This document shows, in pieces, positions 9,985-21,861 of a DNA stretch of 64,000 bases. Origin of the DNA: Platycnemis pennipes (lineage: Eukaryota > Arthropoda > Insecta > Odonata > Platycnemididae); NCBI GenBank assembly GCA_933228895.1, contig OW121855.1, positions 44,096,698-44,160,697 of the forward strand. The letters are read 5' to 3'. Position numbers and translations under genes: made by a program. The stretch's first letter is position 1; the number at the start of each line of letters is the position of its first letter. The notes below the pieces were generated by a model. It searched no databases and was not told where the DNA came from. It saw only the letters and a program-made list of their open reading frames with translations.

Positions 9985-10245
9985 ACTTTAGTCGGAACTA
10001 TTATCGCTGGATGGGGGGAGGAGGGGCAACCTTGTAAAGGGTCCGGATGTTTTTGCGGAGGGGGTAGAGACATCAGAGTATACTCTGAGGTAGAGACCAT
10101 AGTCTTATAAGTAGGTGTGAGAATGTGTGTCAGAAGGGAAAAATCTAAAGTTTTGAGTCCCGTAAGGCCTTGAGAAGGCTCAAAAGAGGCCTTCGAAAAG
10201 GGCATGAGGCAAATTCTGAGGAGCCCTTTGGCCCCTCCAGCTTTA
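9985..10245 (+). mobile_element. Decayed hAT-type MITE, same family as 21862-22126
   Basis: The left part, GTCGGAACTATTATCGCTGG, followed by G-runs, a CCGGATGTTTTTGCGGAG block, GGGTAGAGAC and TGTGTCAGAAGGGAAAAA, matches the minus strand of the MITE at 21862-22126 in the same order. An internal 14-bp palindrome, CAGAGTATACTCTG, is present. The termini are eroded. Confidence 0.6.
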
Positions 10246-13200
10246 ATCTTTTATCAACAACCTCCGGCTTTAATCTAACTGGATTTTCAGTTGTGGTCGA
10301 CTGCTGGATTCCCAATATAGTCCTCAGTGGTCGTCTACTGAGCACATAATAGTTCTCAGTATTGACCATACTGAGAGCAATTAATGTTAGTGGCTAATAA
10401 TTATTATTATACTATATTAATATACTAATTAGTGCCTCTAAGTGGTCCAGGGGTGAGAGTTCAGTAGTACTGCAGTGTGGTATAACTACTGGAAGGGTGT
10501 GGCATAAGTAACTGAGAGATCAGTAGTTGTGTACTTAAATAGAACTCCTCTTTTTGTTCTTCTTCTCTTGTTGTCTCTACCACCCAGCACGTGATGGAGT
10601 GTGATTCATAACAGGCTGTGCTCAATTGGCTAGGATTCTAGGGAGACTTAGTGTTCCCGGGGGAAATTCCTACTGCCTGACCTGGGCATATGTATATTAG
10701 ACTTGTTCTTCATCTCTCTGACCTAGTGTTCTAAGTGATTAACAGATGTTCTCCATGAGATAGAATAGATGTTAAGGAGCTCCATAAGCAAACCAAAAAG
10801 TAAATGATCCAAGTGGCCTAGCTGTCACCACATCTTAAACCCAATCCTTCCTACCCATGCATATTACAAGGAGATATCTTCAATACAACACATGTTAATG
10901 GGGAATCATGGTGTCCCATGAAGTTAACATAGCAAGAAATAATTGTTCATGTGCCTAAATCATTTAGTGATATAGGAGCAATCAAAGAGAGGCACATAAG
11001 AGCTCAGAAAAATTAGTTGACTACTAGCTAGTAGTCCCCAGAAATTGAATTGCTTCAATAAACTACTGGACCTCGGCTAGTAATTCTTCAGTAGTCATCA
11101 GTGCATGATTTTGCTAAGGGATGAGGGCAAATTAATACATTTTCTCACCATCAGGGTCAAATTCGCTGGTTTTCACAACATATAGTCTCCTGAATGTTGC
11201 TTGCTGTAAAACAGTTTGAAATGTTCCTTCTCCTCCTTGATAGCTCCTGCATGTTAAATTTTCCCTGGGTAGTTTTAATTTTTTTGACAGAGACATTCCT
11301 CACCATCTGGTCGCTGCAAAACCTAACCTTCATAAATCACTGCTGCACTCTCGAGAGCAGCAGTGAATACAGAAAGTGATTTATGAAGGTTAGGTTTTGC
11401 AAATGATCATTTTCCAGTCTTTCTTTCCACAACATCCTATAGCTTTCTTCTCTTCCGTACCTTTCATAAAAGCTGACACCACACAAACTAGAATTAACCA
11501 CAGGTCCTCGATTTGGTGGACTTTTGATTCTCTACTGGGTTTTTATGAAGTGGTGACCCAGATCCCTCCTATTTACCATGCCCGCTCCTATTACAGTCAA
11601 GGTACCAACATACAGAGTTACTTTGTACTTACATAAGCACTCAAGGATGTTTCAACTTTGTACTTAAGCTTTACATTGCTTATGTATGTACATATAAAAC
11701 AAAATACTATTTCAATAACTTTTACTATGGTTTAAATCAGTAATTTAAAATTTTTCATTTGGCTATGCTTCTTGAGTGTAGTAAAGCAACTGTAGGAAAC
11801 CCTGAGCAATATCTCTTCATTACACCAAATGAATGGTAGGTGATGGGTAGCCCAACATGATTCCCATACCATAATACACTCATTGTGTGATTAATTGCTT
11901 ACCACTCCTATACTCTTCCTTGGGATTTGAGCAAGGGTAAGTAGGAGCACCTGAATTGTAGGTGGTGAAAATTCTGAGGTAGGAGGCAGCCGATACCTCC
12001 TCACTCTTCAAAATGTGTAATGGGAAGGTAATTAGGTGCAAGCCAGTAATGGTCAAGGAAGGGTAAGCTGAGAGATAACCGGCAAGTGTTGGGCACAAAA
12101 TATGATACCACTCCTTTACAGTCCATGAAACCTAAACAGCAGGTAAGGAAAGGGCGGCTAACTACACGCCATGACATGAACTACTATCCCTATACAGCCG
12201 CCTACCTACCATGAAGGATCTTATTTTTGTCAGGGTAAGGATCACCTGCAATGAATGAAGCCGCAGTATAGTGGCTACACAAGCATTCATTATTTGGTAA
12301 CAGGAGTCATTATGTTACAAATGATTGTGCCACATAGGGTGATTTAAAATCGTGAATTTTCGAGGGGTTATTTAGGGGTTACATAGGAGCTTCAGCTTAT
12401 AACAACTAATGATTTTTCTCAAAAATTACAAATTTATCTAACTTCCAGGGTTGGGTTCCTTCCTCTTAGTCAGGTGGATGGGTGTTTTGTATGGGAGGTG
12501 AGTCCACAGGGTTCCAGAAGTGATGGGCACCAATAGCACCTTTGCCTGATGGTGCTTGTGCCAGGGAGAGGGGTAATGTGTTTTTTTCTTAGCAGTAGGT
12601 GGGAACACTGCATTAGGAGCAGGGGAACAGCAAGTAAAATCCTCATATTGAAATATAAATGATTGTTATTTTCTTTAACAATTGGACCACACGGATGAAA
12701 TGTCACTTGGAGCTCACTACACTATTTTCATCATATCTATGTATATGCTCTATGGTAACAAATATTGCCTTTGCTGTTTATTTTAGGGTAAGTTGCTACA
12801 CTTAAGGAATTTTGTGATCTATGTAACCCATATTTCAGCCGTATCATTTTCCGCTCTGATGATCATTTGCAGTCCTATCCAATAATTTTCAATCTTCATC
12901 TACAAATCTGGACTCTGCACTACACATGATTTGTTGATAAAAATGGAACTGAAATTTTTCCCAAGAAGCCACTTTATTGCTAGGTAGAGAATATGCATTT
13001 GCCAAGGGGACTCTCCTTACCAATTCCTTCTCATTAACATATATTTTTCATCATTTCTCATTTTTCATGTAATGAAACATTTGGATAAAAGGCGAGTCCC
13101 ACAAGACCTTATGACAAGTTATACTTGGTACATACCACAAATATTCAAAGTTTGAGGCTTTACTTTGTGGAACCACTTGATTGGAAAAGACAATCCACCT

Positions 13201-13846
13201 TGTACATTCCACACAAAGGTTTCATTGGTTTCTACCATGGTTTCGACAATACATATATGTCATTATCAAGATGTAAAAATACACATGTCCATTTCTGAAC
13301 TACCCTCAAATTAGGGGTGGGGAGGGAAACTAAGGAAGGGGGAGTGGGATGGGGAGGGGTAACTATGGTAGGTGAGGATCACTCACCTTCCTCCCTTCCC
13401 CCCCTATCATAAGTAAATATGAAGCATTGTGTATTAACTACCAATGATAAAATCGCGTTATTCCCAATTGTGCTTAATTTCCCTAAGTAAACAGAATTAG
13501 TATAATTGAATTCCAGATCAAAGAAACAGAATTTATGCACCAAAATGCACTCGAAAGTCGGTTTATTATTTGTTTACTAATGTACAAAATTTATAACCAC
13601 TTTAGATCTAAGTATCGATCCATAAAATCTAATCATCTATGTTTGAGCACTCTATTTTTTAAAATTTAATAATAAAAACTGGCGAATTAGAAGTACACAT
13701 ACCAGGTTTATTTTAAAAGTTTGCAGAAAACTACATAGAATATTAGATTTTATGACATAAATCGCACAAATTGTTAAAACCTGAAAAAATAATCTGAAAG
13801 GTAAAAGGTGAAAATCTGGTAGGTAATATCTAAGCGAAGGGTGTGG
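10246..13846. other. Long intergenic stretch without a supported gene
   Basis: Only short chance frames are present. The 11316-11400 hairpin is listed separately. A G-rich patch occurs near 13315-13400. Several stretches (10380-10640, 11880-12110) look repeat-like, but I cannot assign them to a family. Confidence 0.5.
11316..11400. repeat. Nested hairpin with perfect 26-bp arms
   Basis: GCAAAACCTAACCTTCATAA plus ATCACT (11316-11341) is repeated exactly inverted at the right end (11375-11400). The loop holds a second inverted pair (CACTGCTGC / GCAGCAGTG) around the palindrome CTCTCGAGAG. No flanking target duplication is obvious. Confidence 0.8.
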
Positions 13847-16800
13847 TAATTATTATTACAAATTAATGTAAAGTAACTTCCACCTCCGAGTCTCCGGCTA
13901 GCATCAGGTTTCAATGCCGCCATAATGGCCGGAGATTCGAGAGGGGTTGCGCCTACGGGTAGCCACGTCAGACACAGTCGCATAGGTGCCTATCCTGCAT
14001 TAGGACCATGCGTACGAAGCAGGCGGAGGGACCCGAAAAGGGCCTTCTACATTGCTCCTGCTAGTGCATCCGCCCTCGTCCTGCATGCTGGGATACACTT
14101 CAGATTGTCTGTAAGTGAGCTCTTCACATCCCCAAGCACGCCCACGATGAGGACTACCAGTTTCACAAAGTAGCCGGAGTTCGTATAGCAGATCTTGATA
14201 TTTGGTCCTTTTCTCAATCTCCTTCGCTGCCATGTTCGTTTCGGCCGGTGCCGAAAACTCGATCACGAATATGGCATGCGAGAGATTGTCGAAGAGAACG
14301 ATATAAGGCTTCGTCGCCACCAACTGCATGGTATTGGGGAAGGAATAATCCCACCAGATCTTACACTTATCGTTCTCCACGACGGACTCGATGTTTCCAG
14401 GGGCGTAAGGCAGCTACAGATTCACATCCTTGGCATAATGGTATGTACCTATCTGAGGTGGTAGTACAACACCCGCAGAGCCGAGTTGTGCCGGTTTATG
14501 CATGCGTTCTTCGCATAAAAGCTGCAGCCGGAGAGTAGATGACCTAAAGTCTCCGGCTGCCATCGGCACGCTCTGCATATCGTGTCCATTACTTTTGCCC
14601 AAAAGATGAGGTGATGGTACACGAGGGTGTTGATGACACCATCTTGGCACGCGAGCACGAATCCCTCGGTTTCGGACTTCAGCCCTGCGGAGCGCAGGAA
14701 GGCGAACGTGAGCTCCATCGATAGCCCATGCGTTTCCAAGTTTCGATAGAAACTTCCATCCATGTGCTTCTCGGTATGCTTGCGGAGCAGAGTCTTTTGC
14801 TCCGCATTCTTTATTTCGAGCTTTAACACGTCCGCCTTCAACGACAAGATTGATTTGTCGCACGCTTCTCCGCTGGAAGTAAGGTCCAAGTCCAAACCGA
14901 GGCCGTCTGCTGCCCTTTTCGTCGCCTGGAATAGGAACGCCCCTTTGCCGACACTCTCGTGTTTCTTTACGAGCAGCATAAGGGGGTCCATGCTGTGGAA
15001 CACGCGGCACGCCGTATTGAGGACTACTCTGTCATGAAGGCACTCCAGGCTTATCAGCCCTCTACCACCTAGCTTTCTCGGGAGATACAATCTGGCGACG
15101 GAAGACTTCGGATGAAGACTACGATAGATAATCATTTTCCTCGTTCCCCTGTCGAGGTTTTGCAGCTCGTTGACATTCCATTTGATGCAACCGAATGTGT
15201 AGAGCAGTGTCGGAATCGCGAAGGTGTTGGTCGCAAGAACCTTGTTCTGGTAATACAGGTCAAAGCTCCACATTTGCCTGAGAGTCTGCCTGTATTTGGC
15301 TGTAAGCCTTTCCTTCACTGCTCTCACCTTCATTCGGCGCTGGGGGACGCCGAGATATTCATACGCTTCGTCATCATCAAGATGACGAATAGCGTTTCCG
15401 TCAACGAGCTGCACGTCTTCCTGGTCTTCCGAAGTCTTTCCTTTCGCCAAATGGATGATCTCACACTTGTCCAATCCGAATTCCATCCCTATATCCTCAC
15501 TGTATCTGCGTACGGTGTCCAACGCCAAGCGTTGGTCTTTTGCTCTTAAAGCATAAATCTTCAGATCATCCACATAGAAAAGACGGGTGACCTTATGCTC
15601 CCTTTTTGACGGGACACCGTACATATATCCCCTACCTAATCCCAACTGAACGGACAGTGAGAGGAGAGAAAATCAGAATAGGAGGGACTAAGGCTATCGC
15701 CTTGAAAAACGCCACGGCGGTATGTTACCAAATCCGTGTAGACGGTCTTCTTGCCAGATGGTATGACGAACCGCGTCATACACAGTGGTAACAGGCGTTC
15801 GATGCAGAACACAACCTCTGGGTGGACTTTCATGTACCTCAGCATGGCTATAATCAGCTCATGAGAGGTGGTATCAAAATCCTTCTTGTAGTCCACACAG
15901 CCCATTGACAGGTTACGCTTGTATTGACAAGCGTCCTGGCTCACACACCTATCAATGAGCAGGTTGTCCTTGCATCCCGCGATGCCTTTCTTCGAGCCCC
16001 TCTGCTCGTACACTTCCTCCCATACCGGTTGGACGTGACGGAGGATATGGTCGTTCCAGATGGAAGTGAACGCCTTATATACAGTGTTGAGACAGGATAT
16101 AGGGCGGTAGTTATTCGGATCGGACAAGTCTCCTTTTTTCGGTATTAAAACCGTTCGCCCCTCAGTCAGCCAGGACGGAATTGGTTCCGTCCCTGAAAGT
16201 ATCGATGTGAAGATTCTGACAAGGTGTTTGTGCGTGGAAGGGAACTTTTCCCACCAGAAGTTATTCACTGCGTCCATTCCAGGAGCAGTGAAGTTTTTCT
16301 TGCCAGAGAAGGCCTTCTTCACATCACTTTCCGTGACTGAGATGGGACGGTCCATATCCGCTAGGTGGCGGTCACAGATCTCTTTAAAGTGTACAATGGC
16401 TGGAGTGCCTTCGTTGAATGACTTCGTGGTCTCGTAGATGTCCTTCCAGAAACGTTCCACTCCGGGACAGTTGGTGGTGTTTGGACAATGGGTGGAGAGG
16501 GTCGGAAGAGACGGGTCGGCTGAATGTAGAAGGTGGAGTTCTCCTTCCTGGTGTTGATCCTCTTGACCAACTTCTTCCTCGCCGTTGTAAGTGCCCGCAC
16601 TCTATCCACCTCGTGCTGCTTAAGAATAAGCAGTACTCTTTTGTTCAGTGTGTGATGTACTCTCCGGATCGTACGAGCAATGCGCTTGACCTTCGGCGTA
16701 AAGGCCCGACCGGAGGAAAGGTAATCCATCACACGCTGAAATCTCGACACCTGTCGTCTTGCTATAGCGTGATTTTGGCATTAAGCTGTTTAAGCCTTTT

Positions 16801-17550
16801 GCTGCTTTTGTCTCCCAAGTGGCAGTCACTTGGGGAGAGGCCAACAGTGTGGCGGCAGCATATGCCACGCCGTCTATTTCCCAGAGGCTGGTAGTTTCCG
16901 TCCGGAACATATCTACGAAGTCATTCAACTGGGACAGCTGTTGGTCCCGCAGAGAAATTTTATGATGAATATTTCTCTGCCTGGCAGTCGTCTCATCATA
17001 GTTTATCGTGCTTTCCAACCGCTTAACTAGATCAGAATCGGCCTTCGGCTCGTCTCCCTTCGAAAAAACGGCGGAAGCCCCGGCAGTAGGAGGTTTATCT
17101 GCCTTTGTAGAAGATAGAGCCTTGGCCGTTGGTGTACTACTTTGACCTTGCGGTTGGGGTGTCATTTTCTTGCGCAGGTGATTGGCGTAGTCGCGCAGAT
17201 TCTGCTGAGACAGATGGTTATATTCAGGATACATCTCACACCACAAAGAGTGCATCCTCGCCATATATCTCCTGCGACTTGGCTCACTGGAAGCATGGCA
17301 AGCTAGAAGGTCTCCTATCAGGGTCTTCGTCCACTCCATGAGAGCTCCCTTTATTGATGGCATAGATTTGCCACACCCAACTATACTAGGGCTCTCATTC
17401 GAGTAGGGCCGGTAGTGGGTGGCGTTACTGGAATTTTTCAGAACCCAGGATTTCCGCGAGTGGGGAGGTTAACCCCACAAACGTACGACCACCATTAGCC
17501 GGCCGAAGCCGTTTCCAGGGACTCCATGAGGCCCCATATTATTATTATTA
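13847..17550 (-). mobile_element. R4/Dong-like non-LTR retrotransposon between TAA repeats
   Basis: This minus-strand LINE lies between a TAA-type repeat at its 5' side (17538-17550) and another at its 3' side (13847-13858). It has an N-terminal region, a reverse transcriptase, a CCHC motif and a restriction-like endonuclease, the architecture of the R2/R4/NeSL group. Dong of Bombyx is known to sit in TAA repeats, which fits both borders. The element is markedly richer in GC than its neighbourhood. Frameshifts have broken the reading frame in several places. Confidence 0.8.
14000..17363 (-). pseudogene. R4/Dong-like pol pseudogene (RT plus restriction-like endonuclease)
   Basis: The single ORF is split over about four frame segments. 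The N-terminal part (17363-16620) has 'RRRYMARMHSLWCEMYP' and 'HLSQQNLRDYA', typical of R4-like proteins. The next part has 'TPKVKRIARTIRRVHH' (about 16700). The RT (16460-15636) has 'PGMDAVNNFWWEKF', 'LIPKKGD', 'NNYRPISCLNT', 'GCVDYKKDFDTTSH' and 'GVFQGDSLSP'. After a frameshift near 15645 comes the catalytic 'LFYVDDLKIYA', then 'MEFGLDKCEI' and thumb sequence. A 'CRACRWQPETLGHLLSGC' finger lies near 14550. The last segment (14380-14000) has 'CKIWWDYS', 'KPYIVLFD' and 'KYQDLLYEL'. The usual Pro-Asp of the nuclease appears as Pro-Tyr, so it is probably dead even apart from the frameshifts. Confidence 0.8.
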
Positions 17551-17690
17551 TGTACGGTGTCCAACGTTAAGCGCAGGTCTTTCGCGCTTGAAGCGTAAAT
17601 CTTCAGGTTATCCATGTAGAATAGATGGTTGCCCTTATGCTTTCTATTTGACGGGACACCGCACACATTATCCCACATCGTCTCAGCGTG
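17551..17690 (-). mobile_element. Second R4/Dong-like RT scrap
   Basis: A roughly 140-bp piece of the same retrotransposon family covers only the catalytic box region: 'GVPSNRKHKGNHLFYMDNLKIYA' over most of its length, then 'AKDLRLTLDTV'. It is clearly diverged from the copy to its left, where the box reads YVDD. It abuts the TAA repeat at the 5' border of that copy in the same orientation. Confidence 0.75.
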
Positions 17691-17712
17691 GGAGGAGAGA
17701 TAAACGGAAAAA

Positions 17713-17838
17713 CGGATTTTTTTTTAAAAGTTGGAAGTGCGGATGCATTTTCAGGTGCAATTTTATGAAACAAAACACCGCACAAAAATCAGTTTCATCG
17801 CACAATATTTGACCCTGCCGAATCGCGTTTAAAAATTT
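17713..17838 (+). repeat. Left terminal inverted repeat of the 17.7-20.3 kb transposon
   Basis: It matches the reverse complement of 20208-20335 over nearly its full length with few differences and small indels. It is not immediately next to the R4-like scrap: about 20 bp of sequence lie between them. Confidence 0.85.
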
Positions 17839-18364
17839 CCAGCTTTGATGTAGGTCAGATTGCCTGCCCCACAGGTGATACCGTTAGCGTCCTAAAATTG
17901 TATGGGATAACCAAGACAAATAGAAGATATATCGTATGCAGGGAGTTGGTTCCACATATTGGGACGAAAACCCTTCTACCGCATGATAAATTTCGCTTAT
18001 ATTCATAAATAATAGGATGGAAATCTAGAATTAACGTTCACAGCGGTACTGCTATCATATGACGACTAAGTAAACTCCGTCCTTGCATTAGTAGGATAAG
18101 ATGGCATCATGTCCTAAAATAATGCGAGATTGCGTCGTTGTCCTGAAATGATGCAAGACTGCATCATTGCCCTAGAAGGACGAAAGACGGCAACAAAAGT
18201 TCAAGATAACGACTGTATTGTTGCGTGGATCTCCCGGTACGGGTGACTACAGTGGAAGGCAAGCGGTGACAGCGGTGGTGAATATTAGTGAACGCAGTTT
18301 TTGAGTCAGGCATCTGTGTGTTTGTGAATTATTTTTCTACAAGGTAGAGTGATTTTACGTTGAA

Positions 18365-20001
18365 ATGGCTAAGAAGAGTAATGTGGGTATTCCACGGGGA
18401 AAAACGAATGTGTGGCTCGTTGGTGGTTGCTTTGATGAAAACCTGACGACGAATGGGAAACTACCAACACTGCGAGAAGTTCTTAAGAGTTTCTTCACAT
18501 GGCTGCACTCCACGCCTCGCACCGCTAATTCCAAAGGCATCGCCAGACACACGGTGATACACGGTTGATAAAAGCAGTATATCGGGCCACTGTGAAATCG
18601 TTGGGATTTGAGGAACAAGAGGTGCAAATAATTGCCTCCCGTTCACGACTGCAAAGAAAAAGGCCAGAATGTATTTTTTAGTAGAGAAGAAATTGCCCCA
18701 CTTATAAAACGAGAGCTTGATCCGAACGTTCAGTTGGTCGTCCATTGGGATGGAAAGTTACTGCCCAGCCGTGTAGGTATTTATCGTAATTTATTTTTCT
18801 TTTCTCTTACTAATTAAAACTCTCTTGCAAAGTCTGTGCGCATTTTTGACCACGTATTGGATATTAATTCCATCTTTTAGATGCAGAAGCTAATACTGAT
18901 CGACTGCCACTTTTGGTATCTGGAGCAGGAGTTGAGCAGCTTCCTAGCGTTCCGGAGTTGAGAGAGGGCACTGGCATTCAGGAAGCTACTGCGGTGGTTA
19001 AACTAACTTCAGGAAGGAGTCATAGACCTTGTCTTCGACATCACAAACGTAAATAGTGGACGAGTAAATGAAGCCTGTGTTCTTATTCAACAGAAATTTG
19101 GAAAAGAGCTGCTGGAGTTGATTGCAGGCATCATATACTTGAACCTGCCCTCGTTGCAGTGTTTGATTCGTTAATTGAATAATTTTCCAGATTTTTCCGC
19201 CACATGACGACTATAGGGAACTTTTAGAACTGGTTATTGTTTTCTTGGGTGGTTCAGTTCCGAGAACCACTACTTATAAGATTAAGAAGCCTGGCTCCGT
19301 CAGCAAGTCGCGGTTGATGGCAAAGACGATCTATTCATTCAAGATATGGATGTTTGGAAAATAATTGGGTCTTTCAACCAAAGAGAGTGAAAACACGTTT
19401 CAAATATGTTGCTTTGTAGCTTCCGTTTACATTAAGTCGTGGTACACATCTTGGGTTACATCTAGTGCACCAGCGCGTGATCTCGAGCTTCTGAAAATCC
19501 TGGCCAGCCACAAAGACAAACACTACCTAGCAGCTTCCAACAAATTCTACAACCATTTGCGCTAATTATCAGAAACCTTAGGGTACCTACTTATCTTTGT
19601 TTGACCGCAATGTTTCCTTAGCTGATGAGAGGGCGATGGTTAAATCTTTTGGAAAGAGAGGGTTAATTGTTTGCAGCCCCCGAGCGCAACTTCCTCCCAA
19701 TCGTTGCATTAAGGACCTGGAACTGAGCGACTTTATGTCCAGTAATTCTCGACAATTCTTCGACATTACGGGCATTGACCAAAGCTTTTTGTCAAAGGAC
19801 TCTGAAGAATGGCTACAGGATGAAAGGTACCTGAGAGGTTTCAAGATCATAAAACACAGTAATGCGCACAAATGCTTAATCAACGACACTGCCAAAAGGG
19901 GCGTGTCACTTATCAAGGATTATCTTTTGAAGAAAAAACTCACTAATGATGGACGTGAGAGATTGCTGCTTGTGGTACAGAAACAAGAAAATGTTCGATA
20001 A
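18365..20001 (+). pseudogene. Decayed transposase-like gene of the TIR element
   Basis: Several frame segments line up as one protein. They are a start 'MAKKSNVGIPRGKTNVWLVG' (18365), 'VVHWDGKLLP' (near 18740), 'DRLPLLVSGAGVEQLPSVPE' (18899 on), 'NEACVLIQQKFGKELLEL' (19067 on), 'DDYRELLELVIVFLGGSVPR' (19207 on) and 'MAKTIYSFKIWMFGK' (19318 on). Then comes 'ADERAMVKSFGKRGL', with 'LPPNRCIKDLELSDFMSSNS' and 'RGVSLIKDYL' (19597-20001). I associate this block order with a widespread but poorly named animal transposon family. A donor near 18773 and a TTTTAG acceptor near 18880 suggest one intron. At least three frameshifts or stops break it. Confidence 0.65.
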
Positions 20002-20207
20002 GTATGGAAGAAAAGAGGTTAAGGAAAATGTAAAGTTAATGTAAACCTTAGTGAGCCCATTTAAAACTAAGAAACTCATTCAAAATAAGAACTTTTATCG
20101 CCACAGATTATTATTCTTTCTGATAACCTCTATTTCTGCCGTATAATCTAGGGAAAAGAGTTGAAGCGCCCCTGTAAGGTAGGCAAATGTATTTACATAC
20201 GAACATG

Positions 20208-20335
20208 AAATTTTAAACGCGATTCGGTAGGGTCAAATATTGTGCGATGGAACTGATTTTTTTGTGAGGTGTTTTTATCATAAAATTGCACCCGAAAATG
20301 CATCCGCACTTTCAACTTTCAAAAAAAAATTTTTT
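20208..20335 (-). repeat. Right terminal inverted repeat of the 17.7-20.3 kb transposon
   Basis: Inverted partner of 17713-17838. It ends in an A9T7 run next to a GGGCCACCC motif that is probably outside the element. Confidence 0.85.
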
Positions 20336-20339
20336 TGGG

Positions 20340-21700
20340 CCACCCTATGGCGGGGGGCCACCCATAGGGGAAACAATTAGCTGGGGAAGAGCTCTTTCCC
20401 TAGCTTACTGCTCTATATCCAGAAAGTGGATTTTGAAGTGTAAGGGTGATTGGTTGAACCTTTTTACCATTCCATTGCAGCCCATTGCAAAAGCGAGACT
20501 CGACTTCGGAAGCCCCGCCAAAGCTTGTGAAGCAAAGTATGACCAGAAATTATTCCTTTGCCATAGTACACCATTCTTATACGTGTTCCGTTACATTTAA
20601 GGCCATTCGTCGCAGTCGTCGTCTAAATTTCACCTTCACTTTAGGTATCCATTAGCTTCTCGTCTACCGGGTGTTAATCTATCAGTGGTTAGAGTCATTT
20701 CCTTTCTTTAGTTTTGTTTGATCTTTCAAACTTACCATTCTTCTACATTAGTTTGCTGCAGTTGAAACAAGGTAAATGTCTCTACGTGTTCAGCGAATTT
20801 CGGACTGTGAAGTCCCCTCTTACTATTAACTGAATGAACTAAACAATATTATGTAGGCCTGTAAGAGGATACCTATTCGATGACCATCGCTTTCGGACGT
20901 TTTTGGGATCATTCGGCATCGGATATCCCTCAGATATCCGGAATTCCAGCGGATCAAAACAAGATGTGGTGGATGTGAAATGGATATCCTATGGATATCA
21001 CGTGTTGTTAGTGAATGAGTCTATGATGTAGGCAACAGGAAAATGCGAAGCATAGATCCCCTCAAGTGCTGAAATTGAACTAATGTTATCGTGATAATTT
21101 TGTACACTCCATGTTATGATAACGCTGAAAAGACGGATTAAATTATTGTATTATTTAATTCACATTTGAATTCCATTGATCACACTGACAATCCGCGAAA
21201 AAGGCATGAGAGTATAGAAACTTTCATGTCATCACCAAATGAGCATGGTGTCGGCAAATAGTTTGCTGATAGGGGTTGAATACATTATTTTAAGACAAGA
21301 TACTATTTTGATAGTTTGAACATTTATAGCAAGCGGCCTCAACAAAACACAAGGCTTCAAGTAAGTATGGTGATCTTTTCGTGAGGTCAGTTGAAAATGG
21401 TTAATCCAGAGAAAAATGTCCTATACACCGACAAAAAAGGACTTTAAACAAATACCATCGCCGACTTCCACATACACAAGCTTGTGCATATGTACTAGTA
21501 TGCATGTACGAAGCCTAAAACTCTTACATGATTCAACTTCGCCAAAAACTATTCGTACGACAGATTAATCTTATGTATAAGGTAGGTTTTCAATGACCAA
21601 CGTCACGATCCCTTTTGCCACACCTAATCGTTTCTTTTCGTACACTATTTCCTCAAGGCATTCCTAAGTTTAGATACGCCCGAACTCATTTCATTCCTAT
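20340..21700. other. Intergenic, no gene seen
   Basis: No coding signal is supported. A short motif near 20800 (GCGAATTTCGGACTGTGAAG) recurs in similar form near 49703 (GCGAATTTAGGACTATGAAG), so this stretch probably contains part of a dispersed repeat. Confidence 0.45.
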
Positions 21701-21703
21701 GAG

Positions 21704-21776
21704 GCCTCTCCCGACTAAGATCTCGTGGCCTCATATCAGAAGGCTAACGCTTTAACTATTAGGCTATCGAGCCTTT
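21704..21776 (-). repeat. tRNA-like sequence, probable SINE head
   Basis: On the minus strand GGCTCGATAGCCTAATAGTT and AAAGCGTTAGCC resemble the 5' half of a tRNA with an A-box. The B-box half is badly decayed. It looks like a tRNA-derived SINE rather than a working tRNA gene, because no full cloverleaf can be folded by eye. Confidence 0.5.
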
Positions 21777-21861
21777 TATTTCTGTGGAGCTGGCATTAAG
21801 CCTTCTAATCGATTAAGCCACCAAATATTCGTGTCATTTTGGCTTTAGACGCTATCTTAGT

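Larger units (their letters stand above)
17713..20335 (+). mobile_element. DNA transposon with long terminal inverted repeats
   Basis: The ends (about 17713-17838 and 20208-20335) are inverted copies of about 125 bp. They share blocks such as AGTGCGGATGCATTTTC, GGTGCAATTTTATGA, ATCGCACAATATTTGACCCT and CGAATCGCGTTTAAAA. Between them is a decayed transposase-like gene. The outermost bases are A/T runs, so the exact tips and any target duplication are uncertain. I cannot assign the superfamily from memory. Confidence 0.85.
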
